Made by a program: the position numbers and the translations under genes. A stretch of 42,429 nt of DNA from Stenomitos rutilans HA7619-LM2. Lineage in GTDB: Bacteria > Cyanobacteriota > Cyanobacteriia > Leptolyngbyales > Leptolyngbyaceae. The notes under the pieces are model-generated. The model searched no databases. It was given only the letters and a program-made list of their open reading frames with translations, and was not told the DNA's origin. The stretch spans positions 1 to 42,429 of the forward strand of contig JAHHIE010000059.1 of assembly GCA_019358945.1 (NCBI GenBank), read 5' to 3'. How positions within the stretch are numbered: the first letter of the stretch is position 1; every line of letters starts with the position of its first letter. This document shows positions 1-8,898 of the stretch, piece by piece.

Positions 1-2
1 GG

Positions 3-119
3 CTCAACGCTCTAGCAAAGCAAGCGGGGCAAACCATTTACCAACTCAAACACGGTTTACTCGATGACTACCTGTGTCAACAACTCAAACATCCATCGCT
101 CAAAATGGCTTGTGCGTAA
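3..119 (+). CDS. C-terminal end of an unidentified protein (partial at window edge)
   Basis: An open frame enters from the left edge and stops at TAA 117-119, giving 38 residues that end in SLKMACA. The segment is Leu/Gln-rich (AKQAGQTIYQLKHGLLDDYL) and looks helical. I do not recognise the family. It could be the tail of a transposase or of a helicase-like plasmid protein, but nothing visible decides this. Confidence 0.4.
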   Translation, partial: LNALAKQAGQTIYQLKHGLLDDYLCQQLKHPSLKMACA

Positions 120-441
120 GTCCTAATTAAAACAAATCGAGTTGTTATTGTGCGGGAGAATCAGATTAAACTGTTCCGGGGCAGGGAAGCGTTTGGGATC
201 GGCGGTAGTATGCTTGGCGGGTCCTAGCCAGTTTTTAGTTAGCGAGAACCTTTACCCCACTCAAGAAGCGTATTCCCTACTTAAGAAGTGTATTCTCTAT
301 GTACAGCAGGATGATGTCAGGCAAAAAGTGCCGCCACTTGAATAGAGTAGGAGTAGACATTGGAGAGGAGTTAGGCGGGTCTGGGCTTACCTACCCTACC
401 ACTGACCAGTTTTTGCGACACAACCTAAGCGCCTAACTATT
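120..441. other. Intergenic stretch, no gene seen
   Basis: No convincing reading frame is present. The only structure noticed is a short direct near-repeat, AAGAAGCGTATTC at 263-275 and AAGAAGTGTATTC at 283-295, with one mismatch and 20-bp spacing. The short open frames here have no domain-like composition. Confidence 0.4.
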
Positions 442-1506
442 TTAGTTGGTTATATTTCCCATATCGATACCTTCCTCTAACTCAACGGTCAAAACATTTA
501 ACTGCGTCTCTAACTCCTCGATCGTCGGTAAATTACCTTTCAAAGACTCTGGCAAAGCATCTCGAAGCTGATACGTCGAGACCCCGATCGGTTTGTTCAC
601 ATCCCGCAGAGCATACTCAACGATTGTGTTGTCCTGTGTTTTGCACAAAACAATTCCGATCGTCGGATTATCTTGAGGATTCCGCATCAAATCATCGACG
701 GCAGAAACATAGAAGTTCATTTTGCCAGAGAACTCTGGTTCAAACTCGACGGTCTTGAGGTCAATCACCACAAAGCAGTGCAGGCGGAAATGATAGAACA
801 GCAAGTCCAATCTGTATTCCTTGCCACTGACTTGAATGGGAAACTGACTACCGATAAAGGCAAATCCTACTCCTAGCTCCAGTAAAAATTCTCGAATATG
901 CTTAACCAACGCATTTTCTAGCTCCCGCTCTTGTGCTTCTTTGCCTAAGCTGAGAAAATCAAAGTTATAGGGATCACGCAGCACCTGTTGGGCTAAATCT
1001 GATTGTGGCTGAGGCAAGGTCTTCTGGAAGTTCGTCATTGCCTCTCCCTGGCGCTGGTATACTCCGCGCTCAAGTTGATGAATCAAAACGCTGCGACTCC
1101 AGCCTTGCTGAATTGTTTTTTGGATGTACCATAGGCGCTCTTGTGGATCTTTTACTTTGTCCAGCAACGTGCAGTTATGGAACCATGGAATTTGTCCAGC
1201 AACCTGCTGGACGATTGCTTCATCTGGATATGCTTCTGCAAGCGCTCGCATATAAAGAAGATTCGTTCGGGAAAAGCCTTTGATTGCTGGAAACTCCTTC
1301 TGCAAATCTTTAGCAAGCTTTGTGACTACTTTTGCCCCCTAACCCTGCTGCTGCTGCCGCAGTAAAATATCCTGCCCAATCTGCCAATACAGCAGCGTCA
1401 ATTCCCGATTGACTGCAAGCGCAGCTCGTACTTGAGCAGTCCGAATGCGCTCTTTCAGCCCGTGCAGAAATGTTTCATAGTCTTCAGGGTGGAACAAATT
1501 AGTCAT
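442..1506 (-). pseudogene. YhcG/DUF1016 family PDDEXK nuclease, split by one in-frame amber codon
   Basis: Two open segments on the minus strand lie in the same frame. The first (start at 1506, MTNLFHPEDYETF) carries the DUF1016 N-terminal domain ending LLYWQIGQDILLRQQQQG. The second ends at 442 and holds the C-terminal nuclease-like domain (RLDLLFYHFRLHCFVVIDLKT, with the D...(D/E)xK-type core). Between them is TAG at 1339-1341, exactly where the family has Trp (QQQGW GAKVV), so TGG to TAG is the simplest cause. With the stop read through, the product would be about 354 residues, a normal family length. Family members are YhcG-like nucleases found in defence or restriction neighbourhoods. 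An upstream ATG at 1575 adds 23 residues not typical of the family. The gene lies 85 bp downstream of parB on the same strand. Readthrough or a sequencing error cannot be excluded. Confidence 0.85.
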
Positions 1507-1591
1507 ATAGCGAGCAGGCTTAAACGGGTTGGAAACTCTCAGGAAGACGGTCTCTAGAGAGCCAACAGTGATCACATTCCTTGTTCTAGAG

Positions 1592-2572
1592 TCAGTAGGT
1601 AATCATCGCCTCTAGTTGCGCGAGCAGATGTTCTAGCTGTTGAGTTTTGTCTGGGTTACTCCACAGCGTCTTATCTTTTTTGGCTAATTGAATTGTCTGG
1701 GTTAACCGCTGCTGAAGCGTTACTGGTTCGGCTAGCTTCGATTGGTTGTTAAGAGCTTTAAGCCGTTGCTTAATTTCAGACAGGCTGAGAGCATTGCCAA
1801 CAACTTCTGTCAGCAGTTGCTGTCTGGTTTCTGTATCTTTGAGACTGGCAATTAAAATTCCTTTAGTATAATGAATTTTTCCTTGGCGAATCCCATCCAG
1901 GATCTCCTGTGGTTTTTTCAGCAGAGGCAGTCGTGTTGCGACAAAAGATTGCCAGGTGATTCGTCCAAAGGCATCAAAGATTTGTTTGACGAGTTCTGCT
2001 TCGTGGCTAACCAAAACGTTTTGGTTAGTTGTTCCTTTGGCGGCATTGTTCATGCGATAGAGCAGACTGACGACTTCTTCGGCGCTATATCCTAACTGAA
2101 TTTCGAGTAGGCGTAAGGTATTGTCTAATTCCTCTAAAGCACTGAAGTCTCGGCGGTTGGAATTTTCTGATATGGCCGCATGAAAGGCAGTGCGATCGTC
2201 CCAATCGAACACCTTGGCTGGAACAGTCTCAAGCTCAATAATTCCGGCTGCTTTGAATCGGCGTAGTCCGGCAACCAGTTCATACTTGCCAGATTGATGG
2301 GAGTGGGGGCGCACCCAGAGTGGCGATCGAATGCCATTTGGCTTGATATCGTTCCAAGCCCACTGGTCTAATTCCTCTGGATCGTAGTAATGTCGGACTG
2401 GCTTACCATCAGGAACAAAAGTGAATGTGCAAAGAATGTCTTGGCATAAGATCAGTTGTTCCTTCGTTTCTTCAGCCACCTGAGTGATTTTCTGTGTCGC
2501 TGCTTGACCGAAGACAAAGCTCAATTCTTCATTGCCTGCGATTGCATCCTTCAACTTGCGTCGTGTTGTCAT
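1592..2572 (-). CDS. parB: ParB-family plasmid partition protein
   Basis: This is the DNA-binding partner of the partition ATPase. The N-terminal half carries a ParB/Spo0J-like segment with the ParB box version ELVAGLRRFKAA at residues 98-109, followed by a helical region (SALEELDNTLRLLEIQLGYSAEEV) expected to hold the HTH. Length is 326 residues. It overlaps the end of parA by 4 nt (ATGA at 2569-2572), so the two are translationally coupled. A 22-bp palindrome identical to one upstream of parA lies inside this gene, encoding roughly residues 182-189. The family and partner assignment are firm; sequence-specific binding to the palindrome is inference. Confidence 0.85.
   Translation of the reverse strand: MTTRRKLKDAIAGNEELSFVFGQAATQKITQVAEETKEQLILCQDILCTFTFVPDGKPVRHYYDPEELDQWAWNDIKPNGIRSPLWVRPHSHQSGKYELVAGLRRFKAAGIIELETVPAKVFDWDDRTAFHAAISENSNRRDFSALEELDNTLRLLEIQLGYSAEEVVSLLYRMNNAAKGTTNQNVLVSHEAELVKQIFDAFGRITWQSFVATRLPLLKKPQEILDGIRQGKIHYTKGILIASLKDTETRQQLLTEVVGNALSLSEIKQRLKALNNQSKLAEPVTLQQRLTQTIQLAKKDKTLWSNPDKTQQLEHLLAQLEAMITY
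2007..2028. promoter_or_regulatory. Candidate parS site inside parB
   Basis: This is a perfect 22-bp palindrome with core AACCAAAACGTTTTGGTT flanked by CT and AG. It is identical over all 22 bp to the copy at 3322-3343, while the adjacent bases differ (GG/TT here, AA/GC there), so identity stops at the palindrome edges. Preservation of a non-coding-type palindrome inside a coding region argues for a binding site. Confidence 0.6.
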
Positions 2573-3258
2573 GATTCAGACTCAAATAATTTCAACGCTT
2601 CTATCAAAAGCTTTGTGTAGGCATTTGCAGCGGATTTAGGGGACGATCCTTTCATTCGAAACACCGTACTACCCTGTCCTGGTGCATCCTTGATACATTG
2701 TCGATCTGGAAGCACGGTGTTTAATAGAGGTAGAACGCCTCCTTGCAGAGCTTCCTGGGCTTCTCGCAGTAGAATCGTATTGTCTTTTACTGCATTTAAA
2801 TACACCGCTGCGGATGGTAATCCCCCACGGATCTCTCTCGCTTGACGCACAAATTGCACAATCTTGCCAGTGCTCGCAAGGTCAATCATGGAATCTCGGC
2901 ATGGAATCAAAACCAGGTTTGAACGAATGAGGACAGCCTTAGTCACCTCACTAGCATTGCCAGGTCCATCAATGATCACAATGTCATAGTGGTCACTTAG
3001 CTTGGGGAGTTCATCAAATAACTCCTCTGGGTCGCTGATGACTTTGCAAGGTAGCCCTAATTCTTTGAGCCAGTTCGATGAACTTTGCTGCCCATCCGCA
3101 TCAACTAAAAGCGTAGAGTAGCCTTTTTGCGTAAACCAATCAGCAGCGTGAACTGCCCCCGTCGATTTGCCAGCCCCTCCTTTCTGGTTCGTAAATGCCA
3201 AAATTTTGGGTAGTTTAGCAGGAAGGCTTGCAGCTTCCCGAGGCTTTAATCTAGGCAT
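2569..3258 (-). CDS. parA: ParA-family partition ATPase
   Basis: This is a deviant-Walker P-loop ATPase that drives segregation of low-copy DNA. The Walker A motif KGGAGKST is at residues 26-33 with the ParA signature lysine, and the Walker B-like DIVIIDGPGNAS is near residue 95-100. At 229 residues it is a small ParA without an N-terminal HTH, so autoregulation would fall to ParB or a site-specific partner. It is the first gene of the parAB operon and ends in an ATGA overlap with parB. A 22-bp palindrome lies 64 bp upstream of its start. The pair implies that this region belongs, or once belonged, to a plasmid. Confidence 0.9.
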   Translation of the reverse strand: MPRLKPREAASLPAKLPKILAFTNQKGGAGKSTGAVHAADWFTQKGYSTLLVDADGQQSSSNWLKELGLPCKVISDPEELFDELPKLSDHYDIVIIDGPGNASEVTKAVLIRSNLVLIPCRDSMIDLASTGKIVQFVRQAREIRGGLPSAAVYLNAVKDNTILLREAQEALQGGVLPLLNTVLPDRQCIKDAPGQGSTVFRMKGSSPKSAANAYTKLLIEALKLFESES

Positions 3259-3731
3259 GGGTTAAATAACCAAGTCTTATGGTTTGATGTTATCACTGAT
3301 TTAGTAGGATGAAGCACAAAACTAACCAAAACGTTTTGGTTAGGCTGAATAGAAGTTGCAGTAGTTTGTAAAAGTCTGCGATAACAGAATAGCGGTTTGT
3401 TAATTCTCTTGAAAACGTTTCTTCACAGGAACAAAGCGGTCAAATTTCTATTACGTTGGTAGTAAAAGCAGCTTGTACAACGGTAATGGTGCTTCAGCCA
3501 TCATTGGCTACGAATTTCAAGAGAGTGGCAGAAAGTGACTTGTATCTGGCTCCATATCGTTTAAATAAGAGTTGATCAGCCTTTCATGGGTTGAAACAAC
3601 TAGGCGAACCAAAAGAATGTAGTTACAAAGTTTTACATGCAACTCTGATAACGGTAACGGAGCCCCTCACTTGTCTTTTGAATAGCCTCAGTGGATGCCG
3701 CTTGAAGTAGCAGTAGTAGATGAGATGCTGT
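3259..3731. other. Intergenic region between parA and the recombinase gene
   Basis: Apart from the palindrome at 3322-3343, no gene or strong repeat is seen. The region must contain the parA promoter on the minus strand. A replication origin could be here, but I see no iterons. Confidence 0.4.
3322..3343. promoter_or_regulatory. Candidate parS/operator upstream of parA
   Basis: A perfect 22-bp palindrome, core AACCAAAACGTTTTGGTT, sits 64 bp upstream of the parA start. It is the same sequence as the copy at 2007-2028 inside parB. Position and identity fit a partition-complex site that could also act as operator of parAB. Confidence 0.6.
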
Positions 3732-5465
3732 TTAAGGGGAAGAAGGATTAGCAAGCGGTTCCAACTGCTTACTGACCTCATTCAGGTTAAACATTTCAGG
3801 ATTGAACTCACGTCCGATCCACTCCTTGCGCTCCGAGTATTCTGGATGACGTGGATTCTGTAGAGTTTTTAGCAACGCTGTATAACCCCAACTACCACCA
3901 CAATCTTCTGGCGGGCAGGCTCGTTTTCCTGCCAAACAAGTGAGATGGGGCTGTTCGGTCTGCAGCGGTGTCAGCTTTTCGACTGTAATTTGATGCACCC
4001 ACTCATCACCAAAATCATAGACGTAGGAGAATGTGCACGATTCATCCAGGCTAAGCTGGTCTAAGCACAGGCTCTCATCCTCACTCAACGAAAAGCGATG
4101 CAGATGGTAATCTTCCCAGCCCATTGTGATCTGCAAAACCTGATGGAGCTGAGCTAAAGTTGTATTACCAAGCACTTGAAATCTACGCCAGAGCGCTGGA
4201 CGAATGTCTTCTAGGACGACCTTCAGTTGATAAACTGTTGCCGACTGGGCGGCGGCGCTGGACGAGACGGACAAAGCGGAGGCTGACACGGTTGGACGCT
4301 TCTCGAATGCTTCACGCGCCACCACTTCACTGGCTGTTCCGGTCATAGCCAATTCGGGTTGTGCCGTTTGAGTAGACAGCACAATCTGGTCTTGGCCGGA
4401 AGCGATCGCACTGCTTGTTCCCATCACGGCATCAAACGCTGCCTCTGCTGCCGCTTGATCCGCTGCCTTGGTATAGCGTCGAAAGTTCTGCACTGATCGA
4501 TGGCGCGTCAACGTCATCACATGATAGGGATTCATCCCCTTCAATACTAGATCCGTAGCAAAGGTGTGGCGAAACTGATGGGCATGAAACACAATCCCCG
4601 TTTGCTTAGCCAGCGCTGCCATCACCTTGCGAATGCCGTCATACCCTAACCGCTGCCAGCGATTACGTCGAGAATGGGAGGCAAACAGTGGACATGCCGA
4701 CGACAGTTCCTCGCTCGTCAGTGCCCGCCACTGTAAATACTGTTCTAACACTGCCTTTCCCTGTGGTGACAAAGGCACAAAGCCTTTACTGTCTGCCTTC
4801 GCTTCGCAGATATGCAAGCGCCGCCCATCATAATCCGCCAGATTCAGTCGCGATACCTCTTCAGCCCGCAGTCCATGCAGGAGCACAAAAATGAGCGCCA
4901 AGTTCCGCTCTGGTAATGAACTAACTGCTGCTGCCTGCACAATCTGCTCCACTTCAGTCTCCGTTAAATTCTGTGCCTCTGGCTCCGCTAACTTCGGCAA
5001 AGCAACTTCAGTTGTGGGGTCAATGCTGACATAGCGCGATCGCACCAGCCAGCCATAAAAGTTCTTCAACGTCCCCAAAACGCGTCTAACGGTGGCATCA
5101 GAGAGCACTCGCTGGGTTGTGCCTTCCTCCTGCCGCAGAAGATGCGCCTTAAACTGAGCTACTTGACGCGGTGTGACTGCTGCCCACGCCGCGTCAGTCC
5201 AGTGGAGAAAAGACTGTAAGTCTTGTCGGTACGCCTTCTGACTCTTCGGAGCCAGCGAGCGCGCCTGCAAGAATTCCTCAACCCGCAAGCTTCTTAACTC
5301 CGTCGGCTCACTTAACTGGTTAGAACCCACTGCTTCAGCCTGTCTAGGAAAGGACTGAAGTGGCACGATAATAGGATCAGGAATGGTTTTACGAGGGTGC
5401 ATGGAGTCGAGTGAAGAGTGTGAGGAGAAACGCTTGAGCGTCCAGCAGTGTTGAGCGATCGCCAT
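3732..5465 (-). CDS. Tyrosine recombinase (XerC/D-like) fused to a pRiA4b ORF-3-like domain
   Basis: Residues about 55-345 form a tyrosine recombinase: a core-binding SAM-like domain, then catalytic Arg200 (HGLRAEEVSRL), the HQFR box with His296 and Arg299, His322 (LTRHRSVQNF) and nucleophile Tyr331. A Ser/Ala/Thr-rich linker covers about 346-410. Residues about 411-565 match the plasmid pRiA4b ORF-3-like family: IRPALWRRFQVLG, GWEDYHLHRF, YVYDFGDEWVHQI, CLAGKRACPPEDCGG and FNPEMFNLNEV. The pRiA4b domain is normally a separate protein, so the fusion is unusual. The start at 5465 or the internal ATG at 5402 are both possible. The gene is divergent from the Uma2 gene. The role is probably resolution or integration of a plasmid or island; the function of the C-terminal domain is unknown. 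Confidence 0.85.
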   Translation of the reverse strand: MAIAQHCWTLKRFSSHSSLDSMHPRKTIPDPIIVPLQSFPRQAEAVGSNQLSEPTELRSLRVEEFLQARSLAPKSQKAYRQDLQSFLHWTDAAWAAVTPRQVAQFKAHLLRQEEGTTQRVLSDATVRRVLGTLKNFYGWLVRSRYVSIDPTTEVALPKLAEPEAQNLTETEVEQIVQAAAVSSLPERNLALIFVLLHGLRAEEVSRLNLADYDGRRLHICEAKADSKGFVPLSPQGKAVLEQYLQWRALTSEELSSACPLFASHSRRNRWQRLGYDGIRKVMAALAKQTGIVFHAHQFRHTFATDLVLKGMNPYHVMTLTRHRSVQNFRRYTKAADQAAAEAAFDAVMGTSSAIASGQDQIVLSTQTAQPELAMTGTASEVVAREAFEKRPTVSASALSVSSSAAAQSATVYQLKVVLEDIRPALWRRFQVLGNTTLAQLHQVLQITMGWEDYHLHRFSLSEDESLCLDQLSLDESCTFSYVYDFGDEWVHQITVEKLTPLQTEQPHLTCLAGKRACPPEDCGGSWGYTALLKTLQNPRHPEYSERKEWIGREFNPEMFNLNEVSKQLEPLANPSSP

Positions 5466-5600
5466 TTCAAGGTGTGCGCTGCGTCTCTCTCCTACAATAC
5501 CGCCTGCATCATATTCCGGTTAATTACTATTAGCTGGAATATACAAATGTAAGACGAAATTAGTGGAGTGGATGAGCACCAAATCTGAAAGGGCGGTAAA

Positions 5601-6608
5601 ATGGGGGCTGTGAACTTGTTGGGACAAATGGCAATGGTTTCAGTTCCACCCAAACTCAATGTGATTGATGGGATCATTCACATTGAGCAGCACGACCCAC
5701 CGCGATCGCCCAGAGACGTGTTGCCGACGATGTATGATCTGCCGAGTGAAGACCCGGAGGAGCCTGGTTTGCCCGACGAATTCCACGACCTCCAACCCCA
5801 ACTCTTAAGCCGTACCCTCAGTTTGACGGGCTACAGCCGGGAGAATTGCTTCACTGCTTCTGACCTTAACCTTTACTACAATGTGCGGCATCCGTTGTGG
5901 CACAAGCGCCCAGATTGGTTTCTGGTGGTCGATGTGCCGCGCTTGTACGAGCAGCGAGATTTACGCCGCAGCTATGTGCTGTGGCAGGAGGGCAATCCGC
6001 CTACTGTGGTTGTGGAGTTTTTGTCACCGGGAACGGAAGCCGAAGATTTAGGGCGATTCTACGATGGAACGGTTGATGGTTCCGAGAGTGAGGCAACTAC
6101 CTCTGTATCTAGTGCTGTCGCTTCAAACGAGGACAACGAGGCAACGAAGGCAAAACCACCAGGAAAGTTCGAGGTGTATGAAACGCGGTTGCGCGTACCG
6201 CATTACTTTGTCTACAACCGTTTCACCCAACGCTTGCGCTATTTCAAGCTAGAGGGGGGGCAGTATGGGGAGCAAACACTTAGTTCAGAACCACCATTGG
6301 TATGGCTGACAGACTTAGAGATTGGCTTGGGCATCTGGCAAGGAGAGTTTGAAGGGGTGACCGCCGCCTGGTTGCGCTGGTGTGATCAGGACGGACACTG
6401 GCTGTTGACAGACACTGAGCAAGAGCGACAGGCAAAAGAACAAGAACGGCTAACTCGAGAGCAAGCCCAGCAGCAATTTGAACAAGCTCAAACTCAACTA
6501 CTGCAAGCGGCTCAGAATCTGCTAGCAACTGGAATGGAACTGGAGCAAGTGGCTCAGATATTGAATCTGTCGGAATCCCAAACCCAATCGCTCCGTTCTC
6601 TGGATTGA
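5601..6608 (+). CDS. Uma2-family putative restriction endonuclease
   Basis: Uma2/DUF820 proteins are PD-(D/E)XK-fold nucleases that are greatly expanded in cyanobacteria. The core is visible as RPDWFLVVDVP (Asp at about 105-111) and PTVVVEFLSPGTEAEDL (Glu139). An acidic, low-complexity insert follows at about 155-187, then the conserved VPHYFVYNRFTQRLRYF and PLVWLTDLEIGLGIWQGEF strands. Residues about 272-306 are a Gln/Glu-rich coiled coil, and the tail (LLATGMELEQVAQILNLSE) resembles the small helical C-terminus of transposase-like Rpn proteins. Start 5601 follows a GAAAGGGCGG stretch; in-frame ATGs at 5628 and 5634 are alternatives. The biological role of the family is not established. Confidence 0.85.
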   Translation: MGAVNLLGQMAMVSVPPKLNVIDGIIHIEQHDPPRSPRDVLPTMYDLPSEDPEEPGLPDEFHDLQPQLLSRTLSLTGYSRENCFTASDLNLYYNVRHPLWHKRPDWFLVVDVPRLYEQRDLRRSYVLWQEGNPPTVVVEFLSPGTEAEDLGRFYDGTVDGSESEATTSVSSAVASNEDNEATKAKPPGKFEVYETRLRVPHYFVYNRFTQRLRYFKLEGGQYGEQTLSSEPPLVWLTDLEIGLGIWQGEFEGVTAAWLRWCDQDGHWLLTDTEQERQAKEQERLTREQAQQQFEQAQTQLLQAAQNLLATGMELEQVAQILNLSESQTQSLRSLD

Positions 6609-6670
6609 ATTGGAACCTGCTACTCAAGCAATGAGTGACTTAGGAGAATGCCCCAACCCTATTTGACCTA

Positions 6671-8272
6671 ATGACTCAACGGCACGATCAGATCAAAAAT
6701 AGCTCAGAGACGGTATCAGTATCAGCTGCGCGAACGACCACGTCGCGCGTTTTTGAGATGCCGAAGGCTTTAACGCTACAGTCTAAGAAAATTCCAGACA
6801 AGTGCGTCCGCTGTGCTCTGCTCTCGATGGCGGAGGTACGATCGCTTCATGGAGCAGCAGGCGATGGGTGCTATGTCACTAAGGTGTGCCGCAGTCGCCG
6901 ATCCTATGCGCGGCATCGTAACCTGCGCAATCAAACTCGCAGACAAAGACGGCATGAGACCTCATCGGAAACTAACGGTGCCAAAGCTGAAACTCAACCG
7001 ACTGCTCAGTTAATTGTCTATCGGGCGACTCGCTACAACGCTCCAATTGATGGCATTGCGGCTGAGGTGCGGCAGGGAAAAACTAAACTGGCAACCGTTC
7101 AGCCAGTCTACTGTTTGGGATTATTACCGAAACAAATCGAGGCTTACATTGAGGCTATGCGGTTGGTGCTACAGCAGGACTATGGCATTGATAAGTTTGC
7201 AGGTGTCGTGCAGCAGTTACCGCGATCGTGGCAGGAATTAAAGGCTGCAAAGCAACGATCGCCCCGTCATCGCGAGATTAAGATTGACTTACCTGGGGTG
7301 ACTGATAGTCACTCAGCCGTGCTGGAGATTTATCGTCAACCAGAGACTACTGCTGTTATTGCGCTCAAGACAGCAGTGTGGAGAGGGGCAACGCCAGAGA
7401 GCGGTACACCATTGCTCGACTGTCGCGGGCTGCTGCCGTCTCAAATTCATGCCTACCTGGGTCAAGTGCTCGCGTTGCTTCAATCGCGCTACAGTATTCG
7501 CTGGTTTGCTCGGAAAGTGCAACGGTCCCTCGAATCGTGCTTATCCTGGTTGGGACAGACAGAACAGACGAGCGAGGGGGAATCAGAACCTGAAGTCACG
7601 TTAGACCTTGACCCGCTGTGGTGGGAGTTGGAAACCAGTTTACAACAGCGTGACCTTCTTCCTGTACAAGCATTAGAGGTGGCGGCTGAGGGCATCTCCC
7701 AGATTGTGTTGCAGTTTGCTCAGTTTGCAGAGCTGGCGTTTGAGGAGTTGGAAGCCGTCGCGGAGCGTGGCGTGATACTAGCAGAGGATGTATTTAATCA
7801 GTATGTCCGCCAAACGATAGAGGTGGATTTAGAGCAGTTTATTGAACCTCTGGCAACGCTACCCAGAAAGCACTCGGAGCGACAAAAGATTAGGGAAGGA
7901 AATTCCGTCGTCGGGGAGTTAAATCAAGCGGCTGTGCTACAAGTGTTAGATGAGCAGATGAGCCAAGAACCAGAGTTAACAGAATCAGAAATCTTCAACG
8001 GAGCTTTGGCGTTGGCACACGAGGAAGATGTCTCAGCCTGGGGAGGGATGATCGCTCAGTGGATGCAGGAACACCAATCGTCATTACCTCTCCTGGAACT
8101 GGTGCAGGCAATGCAAATGCCGTTACTCAATACTTGGTTAGGAGTGCTGTTGAGCGACGAGTTTGTAGTGGAGCAGCGTGGACAGTTTTATGACTTAACG
8201 AGCGTGTGGATAACTGTGATTACCCACTCCGATCAATTTACTGAATCAAAATCCATGCCAACTAGACCATAA
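6671..8272 (+). CDS. Protein of unknown function with a Cys4 motif and an internal duplication
   Basis: I do not recognise this 533-residue protein. Residues 45-73 hold four cysteines (KCVRC at 44-48, then C67 and C73) followed by a very Arg-rich stretch to about 95, which suggests a zinc-binding, nucleic-acid-contacting module. Two related segments follow about 103 residues apart: CLGLLPKQIEAYIEAM at 148-163 and CRGLLPSQIHAYLGQV at 251-266, each continuing into LQxxYxIxxFAxxVQ. The remainder is acidic and helical (DLDPLWWELETSLQQ onward). It starts 62 bp after the Uma2 gene on the same strand, so they may be co-transcribed. Its last 40 bp overlap the convergent response-regulator gene. An in-frame ATG at 6758 is an alternative start. 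Confidence 0.7.
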   Translation: MTQRHDQIKNSSETVSVSAARTTTSRVFEMPKALTLQSKKIPDKCVRCALLSMAEVRSLHGAAGDGCYVTKVCRSRRSYARHRNLRNQTRRQRRHETSSETNGAKAETQPTAQLIVYRATRYNAPIDGIAAEVRQGKTKLATVQPVYCLGLLPKQIEAYIEAMRLVLQQDYGIDKFAGVVQQLPRSWQELKAAKQRSPRHREIKIDLPGVTDSHSAVLEIYRQPETTAVIALKTAVWRGATPESGTPLLDCRGLLPSQIHAYLGQVLALLQSRYSIRWFARKVQRSLESCLSWLGQTEQTSEGESEPEVTLDLDPLWWELETSLQQRDLLPVQALEVAAEGISQIVLQFAQFAELAFEELEAVAERGVILAEDVFNQYVRQTIEVDLEQFIEPLATLPRKHSERQKIREGNSVVGELNQAAVLQVLDEQMSQEPELTESEIFNGALALAHEEDVSAWGGMIAQWMQEHQSSLPLLELVQAMQMPLLNTWLGVLLSDEFVVEQRGQFYDLTSVWITVITHSDQFTESKSMPTRP

Positions 8273-8898
8273 CGCCACGCGATCGCCGTAGCTTGTGCCC
8301 GATCCGATACCTCCAGTTTTGCCAGAATGCTGGTGACATGATTGCGAATTGTACCTTCGGAGAGGTTGAGTCGATCAGCGATCGCGGCATTGGTCAAACC
8401 ACTAGCAAGTAAACTCAACACCTGGCGCTCTCGCTGGGTCAGTAGCTCGACAAAAGTGACGCTGGGTGGCGCTCCATGCCGGACAACGTTGAACAGTTTG
8501 CCTGCTACCAGTGGATCAATATGGGTTTTTCCGGCGATCGTGCCTTCGATCGCGGCGATGATGTCTTCGCTGTTCGTGTCTTTCAAGAGATAGCCAGAGG
8601 CTCCAGCGCGAATCGCATCCACCACCCATTCATCCTGATCGTAAGTGGTGAGAATCAGGATGGGCAGGTGAGGATGTTGAGCTTTGATCGCACGAGTTGC
8701 GCTAACGCCATCCACAACTGGCATTTTCAAATCCATCAGTACCAGATCGGGCTGAAGCGATTTCACTAGCGAGACTGCCTGTTCGCCGTTCTGCGCCGTG
8801 CCAATCGTCTCGATCGTCGCCGCCGCATTGAGGACAACTTTGAGTCCTTCGCACACGATCGTCTGGTCATCGACAATTAACACTCGAATCATCTTCAC
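8233..8898 (-). CDS. NarL/FixJ-family response regulator
   Basis: The protein has a receiver domain with phospho-acceptor Asp56 (LVLMDLKMP), acidic pocket Asp10-Asp11 and a conserved KD near residue 105 (GYLLKDTNS). A LuxR-type HTH follows at about 150-215 (LTQRERQVLSLLASGLTNAAIADRL). At 221 residues it has the standard length for the family. It overlaps the upstream sensor-kinase gene by 4 nt (ATGA), so the two form one operon and very probably a cognate pair. Its 3' end overlaps the convergent 533-residue gene by 40 bp. Targets are unknown. Confidence 0.92.
   Translation of the reverse strand: MKMIRVLIVDDQTIVCEGLKVVLNAAATIETIGTAQNGEQAVSLVKSLQPDLVLMDLKMPVVDGVSATRAIKAQHPHLPILILTTYDQDEWVVDAIRAGASGYLLKDTNSEDIIAAIEGTIAGKTHIDPLVAGKLFNVVRHGAPPSVTFVELLTQRERQVLSLLASGLTNAAIADRLNLSEGTIRNHVTSILAKLEVSDRAQATAIAWRYGLVGMDFDSVN

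Noticed and set aside
142-345. Plus-strand 67-codon frame near the left edge
   Set aside because: No ribosome site, no domain-like pattern, and it covers a direct near-repeat; treated as chance.
3412-3423. GAAAACGTTTCTTC-like segment as a third partition palindrome
   Set aside because: Only the AAAACGTTT core is shared; the arms do not match the 22-bp palindrome.
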